Source of the DNA: Planctomycetales bacterium | GTDB lineage: Bacteria > Planctomycetota > Planctomycetia > Planctomycetales > Planctomycetaceae | DNA: 64,000 nucleotides | Assembly: GCA_028285345.1 (NCBI GenBank) | Contig: JANQPT010000057.1 | Coordinates: 60,683-124,682 of the forward strand | Direction of reading: 5' to 3' | Shown: one piece after another, positions 18,251 to 27,773 of the stretch | Numbering within the stretch: the stretch's first letter is position 1 | Layout: each line of letters starts with the position of its first letter | Made by a program: the position numbers and the translations under genes | Notes under the pieces: model-generated | Seen by the model: only the letters and a program-made list of their open reading frames with translations | Told to the model about the DNA's origin: nothing | Database searches by the model: none

Positions 18251-19048
18251 ATGTCGTCCCCGTCGTCCGGTGAATACCTGCAACAATTGTTCGGTCTCGA
18301 TGGCAAAACTGCAGTTGTGATCGGCGGCACGGGGGTACTCGGCGGCGCGATTTGCGACGCGCTGGCCGGGGCGGGCGCTCATGTGCTGGTTGTGGGACGC
18401 AATTCCGAGCACGGCGAGGCACGCGTCAGAGAAATTGAATCCAGCGGCGGATCGGCTGAGTTTGTGTCGGCCGATTCGACCGATCGCGACGATTTGCAGG
18501 CGGTCGTGGCACATGTCGTCTCTCAGCAGCGGACCGTTGACGTGCTCGTCAATGGCGCGGGGATCAACTCCGCAACGCCGTTTCTGGAAATCACCGACGA
18601 CGAATGGGACAAGATTCTTGACGTCAATTTGCGCAGCGTGCGACTTGCCTGTCAGGTCTTTGGTGCACAGATGCTGGAGCAGGGCGGAACTGCGTCGATT
18701 ATCAACATTGCCTCGTTGAGCGGGATGACGCCGTTGTCGCGCGTGTTCACCTATTCCGCGACGAAGGCCGCGGTCATTAACCTGACGCAGAATCTGGCCC
18801 GGGAATGGGCTCCGCACGGCATCCGCGTCAATGCGCTCTCTCCCGGGTTTTTCCCCGCGGAGCAGAATCGCAAAGTGCTCACGCCCGATCGTATCGAAAG
18901 CATCATGCGGCACACGCCGATGGACCGCTTCGGCAGCCCGGAAGAGCTGGCGGGCGCCGTGCTGCTCATGGCCGCGCAGCGTGCCGGTAGCTTTCTGACC
19001 GGCGCCAATATCGCGGTCGACGGCGGATTCACGGCGATGACGATCTGA
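18251..19048 (+). CDS. Short-chain dehydrogenase/reductase (SDR)
   Basis: 265 residues, a typical classical SDR. The start is the ATG at 18251 (aggaa upstream). The NAD(P)-binding motif GGTGVLGG occurs near residue 25, the NGAG structural motif near residue 98, and the catalytic Ser (NIASLSGM) plus Tyr-x-x-x-Lys (YSATK) follow; the C-terminus ends with a family-typical FLTGANIAVDGGFTAM. It resembles gluconate 5-dehydrogenase and D-mannonate/fructuronate-type sugar oxidoreductases, but the SDR family is too broad for a substrate call. It lies between mqnD and the pilT-like gene, all on the plus strand; 107 bases from mqnD suggest a separate unit. Confidence 0.88.
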   Translation: MSSPSSGEYLQQLFGLDGKTAVVIGGTGVLGGAICDALAGAGAHVLVVGRNSEHGEARVREIESSGGSAEFVSADSTDRDDLQAVVAHVVSQQRTVDVLVNGAGINSATPFLEITDDEWDKILDVNLRSVRLACQVFGAQMLEQGGTASIINIASLSGMTPLSRVFTYSATKAAVINLTQNLAREWAPHGIRVNALSPGFFPAEQNRKVLTPDRIESIMRHTPMDRFGSPEELAGAVLLMAAQRAGSFLTGANIAVDGGFTAMTI

Positions 19049-19111
19049 GGTCTGAGCCGTTTCTCGTCACACTGCCTTCAACAAGCTCGCAATACTTGAG
19101 GGTGACCATTG

Positions 19112-20206
19112 ATGACTTCCGACCAGTCTGCCCAGGGAGAACCCGAGTCACAATTACTGCCCGATTGTCTACGCGCGGCAGTGGAGCAGGGTGCCTCGGA
19201 CTTGCACGTCGTTGTCGGCCATCGTCCCACAATGCGATTGCACGGTCGCCTCGAGGAACTTCCTGAGGAGAATCTGACGGAAGAGGTCGTGGTTCGCGAG
19301 TTGCAGGCACTCTGTCCGCAACGTGCACTGCGACAGTTCGAAAACGAGCACAATGCGGATTTCGCGCTGGAGTTGGAATTCCGCGAGACGCTGCAGCGGT
19401 TCCGCGTCAATTATTTTCTCAGCAGCGGACGGATGGGAGCCTGTTTTCGGGTCATCCCTTCGCAGATTCCCGATTTTGCGTGGGCGGGGTTTCCGCATGA
19501 GATTGCGAACCGCTTGGCGTCGTTTCGCAACGGTTTGATTTTGGTCTCCGGCGTAACTGGTTCGGGCAAAACGACGACGCTTGCCATGATCATCAACCAC
19601 ATCATCAAACTCGGCGGCTCACGCATTATTACCATTGAGGAGCCAATCGAATATCTGTTTCCGCAAACGCGCGATTCGATCGTCACCCAGCGCGAAGTCG
19701 GAGCGGACATCGGATCGTTTGCCGACGGGTTAAAATATGGTTTGCGGCAAGACCCCGATGTGATTCTCGTCGGCGAAATCCGCGACCATGCCACTGCGCA
19801 AATGGCGCTCAGCGCCGCGGAAACCGGACATTTGGTGTTTGCAACCCTGCATACCCGCGACGCCAAAGGGGCGATTTCTCGCTATGCCGATCTGTTTCCC
19901 CAAAATGTGCAGCACGAGATTCGCGCCCAGCTCTCCATGAGTTTGAGGTCCGTCATCAGCCAACATCTGCTCCCCAGCGCCGGGGGAGAAAAGCGAGAGC
20001 TGGCCGTAGAGATCATGTTCGTCAACTCTCCCATCGCCAGCGCGATTCGCCAGCGCAAGGACGAAAGCATCGACCGCAACATTTTGACCGGCCGTGGCGA
20101 GGGAATGCTGCCGTTGGACGAATCGATCAAGCGACTCTTGCGTGCGGGCAAGATCACTCGGGAAACGGCGGTTCGTTATGTTTCTGATGAGAGTGTGCTC
20201 AACTGA
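19112..20206 (+). CDS. PilT-like type IV pilus twitching ATPase
   Basis: 364 residues from the ATG at 19112, a normal PilT length. The N-terminal PAS-like domain carries the PilT-typical GASDLHVVVGHRPTMRLHG. The C-terminal RecA-like ATPase has Walker A GVTGSGKTTT (near residue 150), the Asp box ITIEEPIEYLF, Walker B VILVGEIRD and the His box ETGHLVFATLHT. PilT hexamers power retraction of type IV pili at the inner face of the inner membrane. The retraction-type C-terminal AIRNLIRE motif is replaced here by SAIRQRKDE, so retraction-ATPase identity is likely but not perfect. No other pil gene is in the window. Confidence 0.88.
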   Translation: MTSDQSAQGEPESQLLPDCLRAAVEQGASDLHVVVGHRPTMRLHGRLEELPEENLTEEVVVRELQALCPQRALRQFENEHNADFALELEFRETLQRFRVNYFLSSGRMGACFRVIPSQIPDFAWAGFPHEIANRLASFRNGLILVSGVTGSGKTTTLAMIINHIIKLGGSRIITIEEPIEYLFPQTRDSIVTQREVGADIGSFADGLKYGLRQDPDVILVGEIRDHATAQMALSAAETGHLVFATLHTRDAKGAISRYADLFPQNVQHEIRAQLSMSLRSVISQHLLPSAGGEKRELAVEIMFVNSPIASAIRQRKDESIDRNILTGRGEGMLPLDESIKRLLRAGKITRETAVRYVSDESVLN

Positions 20207-20679
20207 ACCGCGTGTGCACATGGGCAATGCACGACCAACGCCAATGTTGGGTTTTCGGATTCGGCGCAAAAAAATGCCCGGAAGCAGCGGGTCCCAGGGG
20301 GGCGAAAGACTCCAGCCACTTCCGGGGCGATTGGCTCCGGACGAAATCAATTGTCGAGCCGCGAAATTTTCTCTTTCAAGAAGAAACACTCAGCGTTTGG
20401 AGCAAAACAGAAACCGCCTGCGTCCTTGCCGGCGACTTCGTTTCTGCTTTGGTCGGGTACATCCATGGACCCTCCTCCAAACGAGGCGGAACAATATGGA
20501 TTTCCCGAAAACGCGTCAAGCCGGATACAGACAGATTTCTATCCGCAAATGACTTTTTGTTTGAACAAAGCGCCGCAATCGAATGAGATAAAGCGGCGCC
20601 GTTTCTTGCGGCCAATCGAGATGTGGTTTTGAGGCATGACGGAGCAGTTCGATGAGTTTTTGGCGAACCGTTCCCTCTC
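20207..20679. other. Convergent intergenic region without a convincing gene
   Basis: 473 bases lie between the stop codons of the PilT-like gene and the GT-C gene. Open frames on both strands have no family resemblance and no ribosome site, and overlap each other. A weak hairpin CCAAC-GCCAAT-GTTGG followed by GTTTTC at 20235-20255 could end pilT transcription. I see nothing else. Confidence 0.4.
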
Positions 20680-22530
20680 TCAAAACCTGGTTGCGGGGAG
20701 TACTAATACTGAGATCTGGCGATGGCGATAGTACTCCTGAAACCTGGCAATCGCGACTCGACCGTCCGCGGAGGGATAGGGGACCAACGACGCTTGCCAC
20801 AGTATGAAGACATGCGCATGTGAGGCTTCCTGAGGAGAGGTCATTGCTTCGATTCCAGCCTCCACCCGCCAGTTCTCGGCTTCTTCCCATGACCTCACGA
20901 CCCGGCCTGGAGCGGTGGGCCAGATGGACTTTGCCAGGTACTCGATCTGAGGCGGTGTGCTGATGTGCGCGACCGGCGAGATCACCGTAAAATCGACAAC
21001 TTGCTGATCAATCTGGCGGAGGGCGTCGCTTACGGCGGCCAATTCCTGATCTCGCTCGCCGGCGCGCGGGATTGTTGCCAGTCCCCAAACGCAGTATCCG
21101 GCCAACATTAGCAACACCAGGACAGTCTCAAGCACGCGTGGCCGCCGCCCCTCACCCGGTCGGATATGGCGAAATCCGGGACTCAGTGAGGCGACAACGG
21201 ATAACGCTCCCACCAGTATCATGAGGATGAACATCTTGAGTAGCGCCGATCCCGCCAGATTGGGCGGGGCATTCCAAATCAAGTTCGCGGCGGTCACCAA
21301 CCCAATGACCGCCACCGCGCGGCGGCCTGCGCGTCCGTCGGCAATCTGGAGCATGCCCCACGCCGCCATCAATAACAGGGGAATCAATAGGAATCCGCGC
21401 CACATTGGCTCACCCACGGTCGCGGACGTCTGAAACGTCCGCGCCAACTGCCAGCAGATGCCCGCCACAATCGTCCACACCACCAGCAGTTGCAAAACTC
21501 GGCATCGAAATGGGTCGTCGCCGGTAAACATCTCCCGTACAGCGCGCCACAATCCGTAGAGCGTGGGACCGGCCAGAATCAGCAACAGCTCGCCGATGTC
21601 ATGCGGAAAGATCATTGATGAGGCGTCGGCGTCAGTCGGCCAAGTCAGTCCGCGTATTGAGTTGCCCGTCAGCCACGATTGCCAAAACAGGCTCCCGTGC
21701 GAGTAGAACATCATCAATACCCACCAGCCGCCCACAGCGAAGGCCGTCAATGCCATCACACCCACGGATCTCAGCGATGGCTGTTCGTCGTTCGACTCTT
21801 TCCAGCTATCAGGAAATCGGTCCGAGGAACCGGGAAGTGGGATTCTTGAAACCAGCGCGTGGAGCACGAGTGTAATGAGGATGACAATTGCCAGTTGACC
21901 ACCTGCGAGCAAGCAACATCCCAGCGCAACGCCCGCAATCAATAAATCGGAAGACAACAGCGTCTCAGCCGATTTCAAATGGCCGAGATAGGCCCAGAAC
22001 GTCAGGCTGCCAAAACATAAGGCCGCGGCAAATGGGGCGGTTGTTTGGCTCCAGGACAATAGGTCCCGCTGAAACGCCAACAGCAGAATCGTTAGTAAAC
22101 CGAGCTTGGCATCTCCGATTCTGCATGCCAAAGCATATCCGGCGAGCAGAAAGCCGGCGGTGGCGAGGAATGGGCCCGCCATCAGCGCCGCTGGCGTCCA
22201 TTGTCCGAAACTCCACGCCGCCAGTCCCGAGACCCAACTCATTAGCGGCGGCTGCAGGCGATGGGGCAGGGTGACGTCGCTGCTTCCGGGATTGACTGCC
22301 TCGCCAAAGCTTGTCGCGGACGCCGATTTGAGGGCTTTAATCCCCCACCGCGCCGCTTCGTCGGGCAGCGGTCGATTTGCGAGCGCGAACAAACCGGGCA
22401 GAATCGCCAGCAAAATGACCCAAGGGACCATACCCCGGGCATGGTCCAAAATTCCAAACAGCGGACGGACCGGCTCGGCCGCCATTTGCTGGAGTTGAAT
22501 GTCATCAATCTTTTTGAAGTCCGTCGACAT
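20680..22530 (-). CDS. GT-C-fold membrane glycosyltransferase-like protein
   Basis: 616 residues with about ten to twelve hydrophobic segments between residues 35 and 470 and a soluble C-terminal part of some 120 residues. The first extracytoplasmic loop has RPLPDEAARWGIKAL, an acidic DE pair where ArnT/PMT-type GT-C enzymes carry their catalytic acid, followed by LQPPLMSWVSGL, which matches the PPLxxW motif of that group. Such enzymes move sugars from polyprenyl-phosphate carriers to lipids or proteins on the outer face of the inner membrane. It is the second gene of an apparent operon: the NAD-sugar epimerase stops 51 bases upstream. Acceptor and sugar are unknown; family identity rests on two motifs plus topology. 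Confidence 0.7.
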   Translation of the reverse strand: MSTDFKKIDDIQLQQMAAEPVRPLFGILDHARGMVPWVILLAILPGLFALANRPLPDEAARWGIKALKSASATSFGEAVNPGSSDVTLPHRLQPPLMSWVSGLAAWSFGQWTPAALMAGPFLATAGFLLAGYALACRIGDAKLGLLTILLLAFQRDLLSWSQTTAPFAAALCFGSLTFWAYLGHLKSAETLLSSDLLIAGVALGCCLLAGGQLAIVILITLVLHALVSRIPLPGSSDRFPDSWKESNDEQPSLRSVGVMALTAFAVGGWWVLMMFYSHGSLFWQSWLTGNSIRGLTWPTDADASSMIFPHDIGELLLILAGPTLYGLWRAVREMFTGDDPFRCRVLQLLVVWTIVAGICWQLARTFQTSATVGEPMWRGFLLIPLLLMAAWGMLQIADGRAGRRAVAVIGLVTAANLIWNAPPNLAGSALLKMFILMILVGALSVVASLSPGFRHIRPGEGRRPRVLETVLVLLMLAGYCVWGLATIPRAGERDQELAAVSDALRQIDQQVVDFTVISPVAHISTPPQIEYLAKSIWPTAPGRVVRSWEEAENWRVEAGIEAMTSPQEASHAHVFILWQASLVPYPSADGRVAIARFQEYYRHRQISVLVLPATRF

Positions 22531-22581
22531 GGACAGTAACCCCTTCCGGCGAAACTCCGATTTCCGCAGGGCAAATCGCGA

Positions 22582-23565
22582 TCACGGCTGTTGATCGCCC
22601 GACATCAGTCGTCGGGAGGTAATGATTTCATCCAGAATCTGATCGAGCGGCATCTGCGGTTTTCGCCCCAAGGTGCTCTCCAGCTTTCCAATGTCCGGCA
22701 CTCGCCGGCGGATGTCCTCGAAATCGTCGCCGTAGGCCTTGCTGTAGGGGATGTAGTCGATCGGAACGTCAGCGTCGACTCTGGCGACAACCGCCTCGGC
22801 CAGCGCGCGGATCGAAATCGGCTGGTCGCTGCCGATGTTGTAGACCTCACCGCTAGCGGCCGGTTCCCGCATGAGGTCCTTGACGATGGTTGCGACCTCG
22901 CGGACATGTGCGAAACAGCGTTCCTGTCCGCCGTCGTCGTAAACTTCCACCGGCCCCCCGCGCAACGCCTGATCGACAAATCGGGGAATCACCATCCCGT
23001 AGTTGCCAACTTGCCGCGGCCCGACAACGTTAAAAAACCGTCCGATCACAATATCCAGCCCATACTTCTTGGCGTATGCCAGGGCCAGAAACTCATCGAT
23101 GGCTTTGGAACAGCCGTAAGCCCAGCGGGGCCGCGTCGTCGCCCCGAACTGCAGGTCGTCCTCTTCCGTCCAACAGTCCTTTTCATTCTTCCCGTAGACT
23201 TCACTCGTCGACGCCAAAAAAAACTTCTGGCCTCCTTGCACCGCCAATCGCAATAACACTTCCGTCGGATAAATGTTTGTCTCGATCGTGCGCACGGGAT
23301 CTTCCGCGACCAAACGCACGCCGACCGCTGCCGCCAAATGGTAAATCTGATCGACGCCGCGAACCGCTTCGTTGAGCATCACCGGATCGGTGATCGAGCC
23401 TGCCAGGAATCGAAAACGGTCGTGCGATTCAATGTTGCGCAGGTTCTCACGCACGCCGGTGGAGAGGTTGTCCAGTGCGGTGACCTCGTGCCCGTCTTCC
23501 AAGAGGATTTCGCAGAGATGGCTGCCGATAAAACCGGCGCCGCCGGTCACGAGGCAATGGGGCAT
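22582..23565 (-). CDS. NAD-dependent nucleotide-sugar epimerase/dehydratase
   Basis: 327 residues, an extended short-chain dehydrogenase. Rossmann motif GGAGFIG lies at residues 8-14. The active site has the Ser/Thr in LASTSEVYG and the catalytic YGCSK (Tyr-x-x-x-Lys, near residue 150), and the sugar-binding [11 protein letters not shown] region follows. The family members (UDP-glucuronate decarboxylase, UDP-glucose 4-epimerase, GDP-mannose dehydratase) cannot be separated safely, although FFNVVGPRQ and the C-terminal [14 protein letters not shown] resemble UDP-glucuronate decarboxylase-like enzymes. It makes a nucleotide sugar in the cytosol, probably for the GT-C enzyme downstream or another surface-glycan step. 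Confidence 0.88.
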   Translation of the reverse strand: MPHCLVTGGAGFIGSHLCEILLEDGHEVTALDNLSTGVRENLRNIESHDRFRFLAGSITDPVMLNEAVRGVDQIYHLAAAVGVRLVAEDPVRTIETNIYPTEVLLRLAVQGGQKFFLASTSEVYGKNEKDCWTEEDDLQFGATTRPRWAYGCSKAIDEFLALAYAKKYGLDIVIGRFFNVVGPRQVGNYGMVIPRFVDQALRGGPVEVYDDGGQERCFAHVREVATIVKDLMREPAASGEVYNIGSDQPISIRALAEAVVARVDADVPIDYIPYSKAYGDDFEDIRRRVPDIGKLESTLGRKPQMPLDQILDEIITSRRLMSGDQQP

Positions 23566-23767
23566 AAGTTGTACGTCCTCACCGGCAGACTCCGCACGGC
23601 GTGTCTACCGTCTCCGAATTGAACAATTGAATTGCGACCGGCCAATCGTGGCCTCGTAGAATACGGATTATAGGAATCAATGCGACGATTGAGAACAACG
23701 ACTCGCGGGGCGCCAGGACTTAGGATTCGGATTAGTCATGGTTTGACGAGTGCAAATCTGGCAGGGT

Positions 23768-23790
23768 TTCCCGCGGGTTTTCTGCGGGAA
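23768..23790 (-). terminator. Hairpin downstream of the metallo-hydrolase gene
   Basis: TTCCCGC (23768-23774) and GCGGGAA (23784-23790) are perfect inverted arms around a nine-base loop, 30 bases past the stop codon of the gene at 23820. There is no T-run on the minus strand after it, so the terminator role is a guess from position. Confidence 0.3.
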
Positions 23791-23819
23791 TATCCCGAAA
23801 CCTAAACTCTGACAGAGCA

Positions 23820-24665
23820 CTACAGTCGCTCGATTCCCTCCGCGACGGCAAACCCGCGCTTCTCGTCTCGCGTCAATCGTGCGGCCGCCAGGCGGGGATC
23901 GTGATCGAACAGCGCCAGCCAGTCGCGATCGACAATCTGTCCCAAAAGTTCCGGCTTGACTCGCCGGGTCTGCAAGAGATCAATGTCATAGGCCATGCAC
24001 CACAGCGGCGGCAGATGCGCCTCCATCGGACAGAGGTCGGCCAAGAACACGGCAGTCTCTCCGCCGCTCTCGATATAGAGCACCTGATGCCCCTCAGTGT
24101 GCCCGCCGGTGACCCGCGCGCGGATTCCCGGCAGAATCTCAGCATTACCGTCAATCAATTCCAATTGCCCCGCTTCGGCGATCGGCAATAGGTTTTCTTG
24201 CGGATAGGCGCCCTGAAGCTCCGGATAGCCGGCGGTCGCATTAATCCATTCCCGCCGCTGCGCTATGTACTTGGCATTGGGAAATGTGGTCCGCAAGTTG
24301 CCGCGTTCGTCAAACTGAGTCGCTCCGCCCGCGTGATCGAAATGCAAATGTGAAAGAATGGCGACGTCAATCTGTTCGACGCTCACTCCTGCTGCTGCGA
24401 GGTTTTCCACAAGTGGGTCACCGGGCTCGCCGCGATGAATCTTGCGTCTCTTTTCATCAAACTTCGAACCGTATCCCGTCTCAATCAAGACCGTCTGTTC
24501 GCCGGTTTCGATCAAGACGCAGTTGGTTGCCATGGCAATCATATCATCATCGACTTCGACCGTCCGCTTCCACAGTGCTCGTGGAACGACGCCGAACATC
24601 GTCCCGCCGTCGATCCAACAGGTCCCACCGGAAATCGTCGTCAGTTGAAAATCGCCTAGAATCAT
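23820..24665 (-). CDS. Metallo-beta-lactamase-fold hydrolase (lactonase-like)
   Basis: 281 residues with the MBL metal motif HLHFDHAGG near residue 106 (His-x-His-x-Asp-His), a downstream GGHTEGHQ metal histidine and a late LALFDHDPRLAA. These are the four metal-binding sites of a dinuclear zinc hydrolase, and the layout (IDGGTMFGVVPRALWK near the start) resembles the AHL-lactonase/AttM-like branch. No signal peptide, so it acts in the cytosol. Substrates in this branch range from N-acyl homoserine lactones to other esters, and quorum quenching should not be assumed. It lies 58 bases downstream of the acyl-CoA synthetase and is probably co-transcribed with it. Confidence 0.88.
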   Translation of the reverse strand: MILGDFQLTTISGGTCWIDGGTMFGVVPRALWKRTVEVDDDMIAMATNCVLIETGEQTVLIETGYGSKFDEKRRKIHRGEPGDPLVENLAAAGVSVEQIDVAILSHLHFDHAGGATQFDERGNLRTTFPNAKYIAQRREWINATAGYPELQGAYPQENLLPIAEAGQLELIDGNAEILPGIRARVTGGHTEGHQVLYIESGGETAVFLADLCPMEAHLPPLWCMAYDIDLLQTRRVKPELLGQIVDRDWLALFDHDPRLAAARLTRDEKRGFAVAEGIERL

Positions 24666-24723
24666 ATGCTGCGTATCCGTCGTTTCGTTGAATTTCGAGT
24701 CGAGTTTGCAAACATGAATGCCG

Positions 24724-26400
24724 CTAAGCCGTTTCCGCTTCGTCGAGTCCCAACTCCGCGATCATCGCCTCGCGGATCTTAAACTTCTGGATTTTCCCCG
24801 TAACGGTCTGTGGAAACTCCGTCACAAACTTGACGTACCGCGGCACCTTGTAGTGTGCCAAGCTGGCTCGGCAATAATCGCGAATGTCCTGCTCCGTTGC
24901 CTCGGCGTCCCGGCGCAACGTAATCCAGGCGGCCAATTCCTCGACATATTTCGGGTCCGGCACGCCGACCACTGCGACGTCCTGGACGTCCGGATGCGTG
25001 TAAAGAAACTCCTCGATCTCGCGTGGATAGATGTTTTCGCCGCCCCGGCAGACCATATCCTTGATCCGCCCCGTGATGCGGTAGTAGCCGTTGGGCATCC
25101 GCACGGCTAAATCGCCCGTGTGCAGCCACTCGTCGTCGTCGATGGCTGCGGCGGTCGCCTCCGGCATGTTGTAATACCCCAGCATGACCGCATGCCCCCG
25201 CGTGCAGAGCTCTCCCTGCTCGTCATCCCCCAATTCGTCGCCGGTTGCCGGATCGACGACTTTGACTTCGAGGCCGGGAATCGGCCGTCCGACGGTCTTG
25301 ACCCGCAAGTCGAGTGGATCGTCGGTCCGTGTCTGCGTAATCACCGGCGAGGCTTCGGTCAGTCCGTAGGCGATCGTAATCTCGCGGGCGCCCATGTCGT
25401 CGACCACGCGCTGCATCACCTCGATCGGGCAGGGGCTGCCCGCCATGATGCCCGTTCGCAGCGACGTCAAATCGCGTGACGGCATCGAGGGATGGTCCAG
25501 CTGCGCGATGAACATCGTCGGCACCCCGTAAATCGCAGTCGCCCGCTCCTGTTCGATCGCCTCCAGCGTCGCCACAGGGTCGAAGTGCTCCGCGGGAATG
25601 ATCATCGCGGCCCCACGCACGACCGCCCCCAACACGCCCAGAACGCAGCCGAAACAGTGATAAAACGGCACCGGAATACAGACTCGGTCTTGGTCCGAGA
25701 ACTCTTGACATTCGCTGATGTAGTACGCGTTGAGCAGCAGATTGCGGTGTGTGAGCGTCGCTCCCTTGGGAAATCCGGTGGTTCCCGACGTGAATTGGAT
25801 GTTAATCGCCTCGCCCGCGTCGAGAGTTTTTTCACGTTCGGTGAGAATTTGATCCGCAACGTCGTCTGCCCCGTTCACAAAGGTGTCCCAACTACAAACT
25901 CCGGCGGGTGGTTCACCCCGAATGGCCACAACATGCCTGAGTCGCGGGAATTCGGCAAGTTGTAACTGTCCAGGTGAATTTTCGGCCAGTTCGGGAGCCG
26001 CTTCATTGAGCAAGGCAAAGTAATCGGAACCACGAAATTGATCGAGCAAGAGCAGCGTATCGATGTCTGCCTGTTTGAGCACATAACCCAATTCAAACGC
26101 GCGATACGCCGGATTGATCGTCACCAGCACCGCTCCGATGCGTGCGGTCGCAAACTGCAGCATTACCCACTGGGGCCAATTTGTGGACCAAACGGCGACG
26201 TGTTTGCCTCGTTCAATCCCCAGCGCCATCAATCCGCGGGCAACGCGGTCGACTTCGGCATCGAGTTCGGCGTACGTCCATCGGCGACCGAGTTGCGGAA
26301 ATATCAGCGCGTCCGCGTCTGGCGTCCGCCGCGCAGTCTCGCGCAATACTTGGCCGATTGTCAGGCCGTCGACCCAGGGTTTGGAAGCCGCCGCCGTCAT
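24724..26400 (-). CDS. AMP-forming acyl-CoA synthetase (fatty-acyl-CoA ligase-like)
   Basis: 558 residues from the ATG at 26400, which has a near-perfect AGGAGG six bases upstream. Adenylation-domain motifs are complete: the P-loop FTSGTTGFPKGATLTHRN, then ITIAYGLTEASPV, the YNMPEAT/TGDLA region (DEWLHTGDLAVR) and the C-terminal GRIKDMVCRGGENIYPREIE hinge. The last lobe carries the catalytic Lys in TVTGKIQKFKIRE. The protein activates a carboxylic acid (medium- or long-chain fatty acid most likely) with ATP and joins it to CoA in the cytosol. It is divergent from the membrane protein at 26496, with 95 bases between the starts, and upstream of the metallo-hydrolase gene. Confidence 0.92.
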   Translation of the reverse strand: MTAAASKPWVDGLTIGQVLRETARRTPDADALIFPQLGRRWTYAELDAEVDRVARGLMALGIERGKHVAVWSTNWPQWVMLQFATARIGAVLVTINPAYRAFELGYVLKQADIDTLLLLDQFRGSDYFALLNEAAPELAENSPGQLQLAEFPRLRHVVAIRGEPPAGVCSWDTFVNGADDVADQILTEREKTLDAGEAINIQFTSGTTGFPKGATLTHRNLLLNAYYISECQEFSDQDRVCIPVPFYHCFGCVLGVLGAVVRGAAMIIPAEHFDPVATLEAIEQERATAIYGVPTMFIAQLDHPSMPSRDLTSLRTGIMAGSPCPIEVMQRVVDDMGAREITIAYGLTEASPVITQTRTDDPLDLRVKTVGRPIPGLEVKVVDPATGDELGDDEQGELCTRGHAVMLGYYNMPEATAAAIDDDEWLHTGDLAVRMPNGYYRITGRIKDMVCRGGENIYPREIEEFLYTHPDVQDVAVVGVPDPKYVEELAAWITLRRDAEATEQDIRDYCRASLAHYKVPRYVKFVTEFPQTVTGKIQKFKIREAMIAELGLDEAETA

Positions 26401-26495
26401 GGTTCGCCTCCTGCATTGGCATGGCTGGAAATGAACGTACCCGCGTATCGTCGTACGCAACGTTATTCTATCTGTTACTCAGGGAATCGTGTAGA

Positions 26496-27743
26496 ATGTG
26501 CGAAGATGATTCTGCCAAATCCTCCGCTTTCGCGCCGCAAGAGATCGACTTGACCAACCAGGTCCTGACGGAAGCCCCAATCGAGAAGCCGCTCGAAACG
26601 ACTGTCGAAATCCTCGACGACGAGCGCGGCCTTTGTCTACAACGCTTCAACGGATCGTTGGGTGCGGGAGTTTTTCTCTCTCTGTTCTGGATCGGTTGGA
26701 CTGTCGGATGCGCGTTCATGCTCCGTGACGCGCTGGTCGAACCATCACTGTCACATCTGCTGTTTCCGATCCCGTTCTGGGCGGTTTGGATCGGTTTGCC
26801 GTTTCTGATTCGGCATCAGTTCAAGGCGGTCGAGGATCTGCTGATCGGCGAGCAGGATGTCGTCTACGCCACGGGCGCACCGGTCCCCAAACCGGAACAA
26901 ACGGTCCCGCGACAAGAAATACGTCGGGTCGATACGTATGTGGACCGCGATTTTGACTCGACGATCGAAGAGAGCGGAGTTCTCATCGAGACCACCGCAC
27001 AGCCGATCCGCTTCGCGGTCGGCGCCAGCCAAGATGAGTGCGAGTGGCTTGCACGATTGATCCGCTCGCGGCTCAATGTGCTGCTGGACCAGCGGAGCGA
27101 ATCTCCCGTCACCACAAAGGCACTGACCAAGGACGTCGAAGTCCTGGAATTTGATGAGACGCCGCACCCGCAGCCGGCTGACAGCCGCATCCGTTGCGTC
27201 CATGCCGACGGCACTGCGCAATTTATATCACTTCGCCAACCATGGAGCGGGACAGTCCCATTGATCGGCAGTTTGGTGCTCTTTGTGGTGAGTTCAGCCG
27301 TCTTCAGCGGGTTGTTTATCGACGTTGTCGGGAATATCCGTTGGGATCGTGTCTTCCCATTGTTAATGTTTGGGTTGATTGCATTTGGATCCGCCTGTTT
27401 TTCCGTCTCGGTTCTGGTCCGTCCTTGGAAGAGGGTTACGTATGCCTTCAGTTCCCTTCAGATCGCCCGCCGTTGGCAGGTAGGACCCTTTCGGCACGCA
27501 CGCTTCTTTCCCGCCGAGAACCTCGACCGGCTCGAACTCCGCTTGACGGTGAACTACACCCCCAGTCTCCCGGCTCACAGCACGATGTTCATCGACGGCC
27601 GTACCGACTTGCCGTTCTCACTCGCTTTCGTCGACGATTCGGAAAAGGATGTTCTGGAAATCAGGAACCTCACCCAACCCGAAGCCCGCTGGATGGCCGA
27701 TGTGTTACTCCGCGAGTATGATCAGGATTGGTTTTCCAATTGA
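26496..27743 (+). CDS. Membrane protein of unknown function
   Basis: 415 residues from the ATG at 26496; a longer open frame reaches back into the acyl-CoA synthetase gene but has no support there. There are two pairs of hydrophobic segments: SLGAGVFLSLFWIGWTVG with LFPIPFWAVWIGLPFLI near residues 50-105, and LIGSLVLFVVSSAVFSGLF with LLMFGLIAFGSACFSVSVL in the second half. Polar domains follow each pair. The first may be beta-rich (FDSTIEESGVLIETTAQPIRF) and the C-terminal one repeats that style. A PH-domain-like fold (bPH/DUF304 type) is possible, since those proteins alternate TM pairs and such domains, but I cannot prove it. It faces the acyl-CoA synthetase divergently. Confidence 0.7.
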   Translation: MCEDDSAKSSAFAPQEIDLTNQVLTEAPIEKPLETTVEILDDERGLCLQRFNGSLGAGVFLSLFWIGWTVGCAFMLRDALVEPSLSHLLFPIPFWAVWIGLPFLIRHQFKAVEDLLIGEQDVVYATGAPVPKPEQTVPRQEIRRVDTYVDRDFDSTIEESGVLIETTAQPIRFAVGASQDECEWLARLIRSRLNVLLDQRSESPVTTKALTKDVEVLEFDETPHPQPADSRIRCVHADGTAQFISLRQPWSGTVPLIGSLVLFVVSSAVFSGLFIDVVGNIRWDRVFPLLMFGLIAFGSACFSVSVLVRPWKRVTYAFSSLQIARRWQVGPFRHARFFPAENLDRLELRLTVNYTPSLPAHSTMFIDGRTDLPFSLAFVDDSEKDVLEIRNLTQPEARWMADVLLREYDQDWFSN

Positions 27744-27773
27744 TGAGACATCCAGCAGACGCGATCGCAATAG

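Noticed and set aside
20212..20586. 124-codon plus-strand frame after the PilT-like gene
   Set aside because: The sequence has no domain, the start lacks a ribosome site, and the region is best explained as a convergent gap.
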